A stretch of 64,000 nucleotides of DNA from positions 178 through 64,177 of the forward strand of contig NZ_MJIL01000098.1 in NCBI RefSeq assembly GCF_001939735.1. Reading direction: 5' to 3'. The notes under the pieces are model-generated. The model was not told the origin of the DNA. It saw nothing but the letters and a program-made list of their open reading frames with translations, and made no database searches. Positions 58,190-64,000 of this stretch are shown here, piece after piece. A program made the position numbers and the translations under genes. Position 1 is the stretch's first letter. Each line of letters starts with the position of its first letter. This stretch comes from Photobacterium proteolyticum (GTDB taxonomy: Bacteria > Pseudomonadota > Gammaproteobacteria > Enterobacterales > Vibrionaceae).

Positions 58190-60151
58190 TTATTTTTGCA
58201 GATCGATACGATAGACCGCAAAGCCAACCTTGTCCGTACCCACTTTTTCCATCGGGTACTGACCTTTGTCTTTAATAAACTGCGTCGCCTTGTCGCTTGG
58301 CGAGGTTTCAAATGTCACATTTAGCTTCTTGTCGCTATTCAGCGGCGCAAAAGACCAGTTGTTGTCGGCGCTCGGGGTAACCAGGCCTTTTTCTTTGCTG
58401 ATACGGGAGATGTAGTCGGCAATGACCGTACGGTTTTCATCCGGTGAGGCAAAGGCGACATATTGCTCGCCAGTACCGGCAAATTTGCCGCTGTATGCAC
58501 GGTAGTTGTTGGTCGCAATGATAAAGGCCTGCGTTGGCTCGACAGGTTTGCCGTTGAACGTCAGCTCTTGGATTCGCGAGGCTTTGTCATTGATTAGCTT
58601 ACAGTTACCGTCGTAACGGGCAGGCTGCGAGATATCGATGGTGTAGTTAACGCCGTCGATCACATCGAAGTTATAGGTTCGGAAACCGTCCCAGTTGATC
58701 AGCCCCTGCTGCTCGGTGCTGTTGAGATCGATCTGGTTGAACTGACCTGCCGAGCATTCCAGCCATTCTTTGACTTCTTTGCCGGTGACTTTCATCGCAA
58801 CCAGGGTGTTCGGGTACAGGTACAGATCTGCGGCGTTACGGAACGTCAGCTGACCGGACTCAACTTCGGTGAAGTTCGCCGGATCGTTACCACGGCCACC
58901 TGCCTTGAACGGTGCCGCTGCAGACAGAACCGGAATACCGTCTAGATCAGGATCGCCCTGGATGAAGCGCTCGACATAGTCTTTCTGGGCCAGGCTAACG
59001 ATCTGAACGGTTGGATCGTCCTGAACCAGTGCCAGGAAGCTGTACATCATATCGCTGGCTTTGCCTATTGGTTGATTGACAAAATCACGGGTGGCCTTGT
59101 GGTCTTCGCTGACAGACGCAACCAGTTTTTCATCCGCTTCGACAAGGGCTTCTTTCTTGTACTTGTCATAGATAGGACGCGCTTCGGTCTGGGCATCGGT
59201 GACGACCCACTTGCTGTCTTCTTTTTCAAGAACAAGGTCCATCACGCCCAGGTGATCACCCCAGCGGCCTGGCATAACAGCAGCAACACCGTTGATGGTA
59301 CCTTTTTTAATATCGGTGTTCGGCAGGTTGGCAAAGCCTTTTCCTGGGAACACGGCATGCGAGTGGCCGAAGGCAATAGCGTCAATTCCCTCTACCTCTG
59401 TGAGGTAGTAAACCGAGTTTTCTGCCATTACTTTATACGGATCAGCAGAGACGCCGGAGTGAGGGATCGCAACAATAACATCCGCACCTTCAGCCTTCAT
59501 TTGCGGAACAAACTTCTCGGCAGCTTGTTTGATATCGAGTGCTTCTACTTTGCCTTCCAGGTTCTTCTTGTCCCAGATCAGAATCTGCGGCGGAACAAAA
59601 CCGATATAGCCTACTTTGATTTCGTGCTCGACACCGTCTGTATCTTTGAAGGTATGCGGCTTGATGATGTAAGGCGTGAACATGTTTTTGCCTGTCTTCA
59701 GGTCAATCACGTTCGAGTTGATATATGGGAAGGTCGCACCTTTAAGAGAGGTTTTAAGGAAGTCCAACCCATAGTTGAATTCGTGGTTACCCAGGTTACC
59801 GACATCATAATTCAGCTGGTTCATCGCCTTGTATACAGGGTGAACTTCGCCGGCCTTGATGCCCTTGGCAGCCATGTAGTCACCCATAGGACTACCCTGC
59901 AGTAAATCACCGTTGTCGACCAAAACGCTGTTAGTGACTTCGGCACGCGCTTCTTTGACTAACGTGGCGGTACGAACAAGGCCGGTTTTTTTGGTTGGCT
60001 TATCTTTGTAGTAATCGTAATCCATCACGTTGGTGTGGATATCGGTTGTTTCCAAAATACGTAACTTGATCGTTTCAGCCGTGGCAGGACCCGCCATAGT
60101 CAGCAGGCCACCAAGTACTGCAATTGACAGTGGCTTGGCAGATAGTTTCAT
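58190..60151 (-). CDS. cpdB: 2',3'-cyclic-nucleotide 2'-phosphodiesterase / 3'-nucleotidase CpdB
   Basis: Periplasmic metal enzyme that releases nucleosides from 2',3'-cyclic and 3'-nucleotides. A signal peptide ends at PATA-ET. The calcineurin-like domain has ILETTDIHTN, VDNGDLLQGSP, LGNHEFNYG and FGHSHAVFPG (metal ligands); the C-terminal 5'-nucleotidase domain starts near residue 350. It has 653 residues. GGAGAAAAT precedes the ATG. Confidence 0.95.
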   Translation of the reverse strand: MKLSAKPLSIAVLGGLLTMAGPATAETIKLRILETTDIHTNVMDYDYYKDKPTKKTGLVRTATLVKEARAEVTNSVLVDNGDLLQGSPMGDYMAAKGIKAGEVHPVYKAMNQLNYDVGNLGNHEFNYGLDFLKTSLKGATFPYINSNVIDLKTGKNMFTPYIIKPHTFKDTDGVEHEIKVGYIGFVPPQILIWDKKNLEGKVEALDIKQAAEKFVPQMKAEGADVIVAIPHSGVSADPYKVMAENSVYYLTEVEGIDAIAFGHSHAVFPGKGFANLPNTDIKKGTINGVAAVMPGRWGDHLGVMDLVLEKEDSKWVVTDAQTEARPIYDKYKKEALVEADEKLVASVSEDHKATRDFVNQPIGKASDMMYSFLALVQDDPTVQIVSLAQKDYVERFIQGDPDLDGIPVLSAAAPFKAGGRGNDPANFTEVESGQLTFRNAADLYLYPNTLVAMKVTGKEVKEWLECSAGQFNQIDLNSTEQQGLINWDGFRTYNFDVIDGVNYTIDISQPARYDGNCKLINDKASRIQELTFNGKPVEPTQAFIIATNNYRAYSGKFAGTGEQYVAFASPDENRTVIADYISRISKEKGLVTPSADNNWSFAPLNSDKKLNVTFETSPSDKATQFIKDKGQYPMEKVGTDKVGFAVYRIDLQK

Positions 60152-60559
60152 GATTTTCTCCAGGAAATAGAACGGGAAAGCGTGTTTAAGGTATCAAAAA
60201 TCATGTCGCTATTACGTGAACTGTTTACCTTATTGTGTTCTGACTCTCGTTTTTTAACTTAAAAAGGCGGGGCAAATCTCATTATGCTCATGATTTCACC
60301 TGCTCTGATTTTTTAGTAATACAAAAAAAGCATAACTTAAGCCCTATGTATCTGTGGTGGTTATGGGTCTGGGCTATTTTTACCTGTAATTTCTGGCTTT
60401 TTAAGACTAATTGATTGCTAGGGGTGATATTTGCTCTTGTATAGTCGTCATATATGCGTCGTCTGAACTTTTTGGAATAAAAAATAAACTTTTAGAATTT
60501 CAGGTAATATTTCAGCCCGACTATAGTGCTGTTAGATATAGGAACAGAGGGCGCTGTAA
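60152..60559. other. divergent regulatory region between cpdB and cysG
   Basis: About 400 nt of AT-rich DNA without a gene. TATAGT at 60522-60527 is a plausible -10 for cysG, with no good -35, which would fit a promoter that needs an activator such as CysB. The CysB site cannot be called with confidence. Confidence 0.4.
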
Positions 60560-61984
60560 ATGGATTACTTGCCAATTTTTGCAGACATAAAACGTCGACC
60601 GTGTTTGGTTGTCGGGGGCGGAGACGTCGCATGGCGTAAAACTCGCATGCTATTGAAGGCGGGTGCCGATGTGCGGGTGATTGCCCGCGAGCTCAATGAC
60701 GACTTCCAGCAAGCCCTGCAGGCGTGTGACATTACACATCAGGCGCAAGAGTTTGTCCCGTCAGATCTTGATGGCATTTTCTTGGCTATCGCCGCCACTG
60801 ATCGTAAGGCAGTCAATGCGTTGGTGTATCAATCGGCCAATCAGCGCCAGGTGATGGTCAACGTGGTTGATGACACGCAGCGATGCAGCTTTATTGTGCC
60901 TTCTATCGTCGATCGTTCGCCGATCATCGTTGCCATTTCCTCTTCAGGCAAGGCTCCTGTTCTAGCTCGTTTAGTTCGAGAAAAGCTCGAAGCGCTTTTG
61001 CCTCGTCATCTGGGGCGGATGGCAGAGATTGCCGGGCGTTTCCGTGACCGTCTGGCCCAGACGGTATCCTCTGTGTCACAGCGTCGGTATTTTTGGGAGC
61101 AGGCTTTCAACGGCCGTTTTGCCGAATTGGTTGCAGCCGGCCAGGAAAAACAAGCCGAACAGGAGTTGGCATCTCTTTCAGTGCAAAGCCAGCAGCAACA
61201 AGTTTTTTCTCAAGGCCAGGTTGCACTGATTGGTGCCGGTCCCGGTGATGCCGGGCTACTGACACTGCGTGCCTTGCAGCTCATGCAGCAGGCCGATGTT
61301 GTGCTCTACGACTACTTGGTGTCTGATGATGTGATGGATCTCGTTCGCCGTGATGCTGAGCTGGTCTGCGTCGGTAAAAAAGCCGGCTTTCACAGTGTCC
61401 CACAGGAAGAAACCAACCAGCTTATTGTTCACTATGCCAAACAAGGCAAGCGCGTTGTTCGTCTCAAGGGGGGAGACCCGTTTGTCTTCGGCCGGGGGGG
61501 CGAAGAGCTGGAAGTCTTGTTCGATGCCGGTATTCAGTTCCAGGTAGTACCGGGAATTACGGCGGCTGCGGGAGCGACGGCTTACGCCGGCATTCCGCTG
61601 ACCCACCGTGATTATGCCCAAACAGCCATGTTTATTACCGGTCACCTCAAGCCTGACGGTGATCAGCTGGATTGGTCAACCCTGGCTCGCGGTAAGCAAA
61701 CGCTGGTGATTTACATGGGGCTGATGAAATCCAGCCATATCCAACAACAGCTACTGACCCACGGTCGGGCGGCGGATACGCCTATTGCTATTATTGAACG
61801 TGGAACCCAGAAATCTCAGAAAGTATTGAAAGGTCAGCTCGGTGAGCTGGCGACATTAGCTCAACATGCCGCTTCACCCTCATTGATAGTGGTCGGGGAA
61901 GTGGTGAATTTATCAGAAAAATTACATTGGTTCGGCAAGCAGGAACAGCAATTACAGCAGTCTGCTGTTGTGAAGCTGGCATAG
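60560..61984 (+). CDS. cysG: siroheme synthase CysG
   Basis: Multifunctional enzyme that turns uroporphyrinogen III into siroheme, the cofactor of CysI. The N-terminal NAD+-dependent dehydrogenase/ferrochelatase (about 1-200, LVVGGGDVAWRKT) is followed by an SAM uroporphyrinogen methyltransferase (about 215-460) with LIGAGPGDAGLLTLRAL, DVVLYDYLVS, and RLKGGDPFVFGRGGEE. It has 474 residues. It leads the cysG-cysD-cysN run with 13 nt to cysD. Confidence 0.97.
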   Translation: MDYLPIFADIKRRPCLVVGGGDVAWRKTRMLLKAGADVRVIARELNDDFQQALQACDITHQAQEFVPSDLDGIFLAIAATDRKAVNALVYQSANQRQVMVNVVDDTQRCSFIVPSIVDRSPIIVAISSSGKAPVLARLVREKLEALLPRHLGRMAEIAGRFRDRLAQTVSSVSQRRYFWEQAFNGRFAELVAAGQEKQAEQELASLSVQSQQQQVFSQGQVALIGAGPGDAGLLTLRALQLMQQADVVLYDYLVSDDVMDLVRRDAELVCVGKKAGFHSVPQEETNQLIVHYAKQGKRVVRLKGGDPFVFGRGGEELEVLFDAGIQFQVVPGITAAAGATAYAGIPLTHRDYAQTAMFITGHLKPDGDQLDWSTLARGKQTLVIYMGLMKSSHIQQQLLTHGRAADTPIAIIERGTQKSQKVLKGQLGELATLAQHAASPSLIVVGEVVNLSEKLHWFGKQEQQLQQSAVVKLA

Positions 61985-61997
61985 TATGGAGAGAGTG

Positions 61998-62906
61998 ATG
62001 GACCCTAAACGTTTAACCCACCTCAAGCAGCTAGAAGCGGAGAGTATTCATATCATTCGCGAAGTGGCTGCTGAGTTCGATAACCCGGTAATGATGTACT
62101 CCATCGGGAAAGATTCATCGGTTATGTTGCATCTTGCCCGCAAGGCATTCTACCCGGGCAAGATTCCATTCCCTCTTCTGCATGTGGATACCGACTGGAA
62201 ATTTCGCGAGATGATCGAGTTTCGCGATCGTACTGCCAAGAAGTATGGTTTTGATTTACTGGTGCATAAGAACCCTGAGGGGCTCGCGATGGGAGTTGGC
62301 CCCTTTACCCATGGTTCTTCAAAGCACACCGATATTATGAAAACCCAGGGGCTGAAGCAGGCTCTGAATAAATATGGCTTTGATGCCGCATTCGGCGGTG
62401 CACGCCGTGACGAGGAGAAGTCTCGGGCCAAAGAGCGTGTCTATTCGTTCCGTGACAAAAACCATACCTGGGATCCGAAAAATCAGCGCCCCGAGTTGTG
62501 GAAAACCTACAACGGTCAGATCAACAAAGGCGAGAGTATCCGCGTCTTCCCGTTATCGAACTGGACCGAGCTGGATATCTGGCAGTATATCTACCTGGAA
62601 GGCATTGAGATTGTGCCGTTGTACCTGTCTGAGGTACGTCCTGTTGTTGATCGTGACGGCATGTTGATCATGGTGGATGACGATCGGATGGAGCTGCAAC
62701 CGGGTGAGAAAATTGAACATAAGAGCGTACGCTTCCGTACCTTGGGCTGCTATCCGCTGACTGGTGCGATTGAGTCAGAGGCCAATACCCTGCCGGGTAT
62801 TATTGAGGAGATGCTGGTGGCGACATCGAGCGAACGTCAGGGACGGGCGATTGATCATGATCAGTCAGGCTCGATGGAATTGAAAAAGCGTCAAGGTTAC
62901 TTCTAA
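61998..62906 (+). CDS. cysD: sulfate adenylyltransferase subunit 2, CysD
   Basis: Catalytic subunit that makes APS from ATP and sulfate. The PP-loop MYSIGKDSSVMLHLARKA (about 34-51), FGGARRDEEKSRAKER and the C-terminal MELKKRQGYF are typical. The ATG at 61998 follows GGAGAGAG and yields 302 residues like E. coli CysD; the frame starts 4 codons earlier with another ATG. Works as a heterodimer with CysN. Confidence 0.96.
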   Translation: MDPKRLTHLKQLEAESIHIIREVAAEFDNPVMMYSIGKDSSVMLHLARKAFYPGKIPFPLLHVDTDWKFREMIEFRDRTAKKYGFDLLVHKNPEGLAMGVGPFTHGSSKHTDIMKTQGLKQALNKYGFDAAFGGARRDEEKSRAKERVYSFRDKNHTWDPKNQRPELWKTYNGQINKGESIRVFPLSNWTELDIWQYIYLEGIEIVPLYLSEVRPVVDRDGMLIMVDDDRMELQPGEKIEHKSVRFRTLGCYPLTGAIESEANTLPGIIEEMLVATSSERQGRAIDHDQSGSMELKKRQGYF

Positions 62907-62916
62907 GGAAAGATAC

Positions 62917-64000
62917 ATGAACAGTCTTATTGAACAACAAGTGGCTGAGCTAGGCATAGAAGCTTACCTTGACCAACATCAGAACAAATCGTTGCTTCGC
63001 TTTTTGACCTGCGGCTCAGTAGATGACGGTAAGAGCACCTTGATTGGCCGTCTGCTTCATGACTCGCATCAGATTTATGAAGATCAGTTGGCGGCCATTC
63101 ATACCGACAGTCAGAAAGTTGGTACAACGGGTGATAAGCCCGATCTGGCATTGCTGGTTGATGGCCTTCAGGCTGAGCGGGAGCAGGGGATCACCATTGA
63201 TGTCGCCTACCGCTATTTCTCGACCAAGAAGCGTAAGTTCATCATTGCCGATACCCCTGGCCATGAACAGTATACGCGTAACATGGCGACGGGTGCCTCG
63301 ACCTGTGATGTAGCCGTGATTCTGATTGACGCCCGAAAAGGAGTCTTGGATCAAACACGCCGCCATTCCTATATAGCGAGTCTGTTGGGTATCCGCCATT
63401 TTGTGGTTGCCATTAACAAAATGGACTTGGTTGATTACCAGCAAGAGCGTTTCGATACAATTCGTGATGAGTATCTGGCCTTTGCCGAGAAGCTGAATGC
63501 CGATCTTGATATCAAACTGGTGCCGCTGTCGGCATTGGAGGGTGACAATGTTGTTGGCCTGAGTGACAAAACGCCTTGGTATGACGGTGATTCGTTACTG
63601 GCATTGCTTGAAAATGTCGATATTGGCCAGGAACGTGAAACGGGAGATTTTCGTTTCCCGGTGCAATATGTTAATCGCCCTAACCTGGATTTTCGTGGCT
63701 TTGCCGGCACGGTGGCCTCGGGAGTTGTAAAAGCAGGTGATCAGATTAAAGCGCTGCCGTCGGGGAAAATCTCTACGGTCGAGCGTATCGTGACCTTTGA
63801 TGGTGACTTGCCAGAAGCGCACCCCGGTCAGGCGGTGACATTAACCCTGACTGACGAAATCGATATTAGCCGTGGTGATACCATAGTGGCTGCCAATGAT
63901 GATGTCCCACAGAGCAATCACTTGTTGGCTGACATTGTATGGATGGCAGAAGCGCCACTGGAGATTGGTCGCCAGTACGACATTAAGGTTGCTGGTAAGA
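62917..64000 (+). CDS. cysN: sulfate adenylyltransferase subunit 1, CysN (partial)
   Basis: GTPase subunit that drives APS synthesis by CysD. The N-terminal G domain has GSVDDGKST (G1, about residues 33-41), DTPGHEQYT (G3) and NKMD (G4), as in EF-1A-like proteins. Start ATG after AAGGAAAG, 10 nt past cysD. The window ends at about codon 361, with no stop, so the C-terminal part is missing. Confidence 0.96.
   Translation, partial: MNSLIEQQVAELGIEAYLDQHQNKSLLRFLTCGSVDDGKSTLIGRLLHDSHQIYEDQLAAIHTDSQKVGTTGDKPDLALLVDGLQAEREQGITIDVAYRYFSTKKRKFIIADTPGHEQYTRNMATGASTCDVAVILIDARKGVLDQTRRHSYIASLLGIRHFVVAINKMDLVDYQQERFDTIRDEYLAFAEKLNADLDIKLVPLSALEGDNVVGLSDKTPWYDGDSLLALLENVDIGQERETGDFRFPVQYVNRPNLDFRGFAGTVASGVVKAGDQIKALPSGKISTVERIVTFDGDLPEAHPGQAVTLTLTDEIDISRGDTIVAANDDVPQSNHLLADIVWMAEAPLEIGRQYDIKVAGK

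Overview
The window is a bacterial chromosome segment from a marine gammaproteobacterium of the Vibrionaceae. The evidence is gene content and order: the queG-nnr-tsaE-amiB-mutL-miaA-hfq-hflXKC-purA cluster, motX (polar sodium-driven flagellar motor) directly after purA, hmp/nsrR, rnr-rlmB, rpsF-priB-rpsR-rplI, dnaB-alr, pgi, zur-dusA-pspG and the cys sulfur-assimilation genes. The genus cannot be fixed from the sequence alone; a Photobacterium- or Grimontia-like member fits the mid-range GC and gene order.

Layout. 1-170: initiator tRNA-Met (5' end cut by the window) and tRNA-Gly. 170-1040: a gene-free stretch with clustered DnaA boxes and a consensus IHF site, in the position that datA occupies in E. 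coli (between the glycine tRNA genes and queG). 1041-14722: tRNA modification, cell wall, mismatch repair, Hfq, HflX/K/C and PurA. 14975-20813: motX, the NO-response pair hmp/nsrR with two operator-like repeats between them, rnr and rlmB. 21040-22482: the rpsF operon behind an S6:S18-type leader. 22578-31345: outer-membrane proteins, dnaB, alr, pgi, a cold-shock protein, cheX and zur. 31346-32919: AT-rich DNA around a CYTH-domain gene, carrying six copies of an AGCTGTAC-type motif.

33010-46859 is the main discovery: a 13.8-kb prophage inserted in dusA, bounded by an identical 17-bp core. It has no tail, portal or terminase genes. It encodes a tyrosine integrase, a cleavable CI-type repressor facing a PrtN-like activator, a gpA-type HUH replication protein, a zinc-ribbon protein, an FtsK/A32-like packaging ATPase, a 268-aa protein that resembles the double-jelly-roll capsid protein of corticovirus PM2, a run of very small membrane proteins, a GNAT-like protein, a spike-like protein followed by a tail-chaperone-like protein, and a lysozyme/holin cassette. 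This is the plan of a tailless, membrane-containing PM2-like virus. Its two ends carry cargo genes of unknown function: a divergent pair of related small beta-helix-like proteins on the left, and a protein with a HEPN-like Rx4H motif on the right. The insertion strands the old dusA start on the left and gives dusA a new start from phage DNA on the right.

46765-64000: dusA, pspG with a sigma-54 promoter, an outer-membrane barrel, the sulfite/PAPS reductase operon cysJIH, fklB, an OapA-like protein, a DMT transporter with elaA, a Crp/Fnr regulator, cpdB, and cysG-cysD-cysN (cysN runs off the end). cysJIH, cysG and cysDN together cover sulfate activation, reduction to sulfide and siroheme synthesis.
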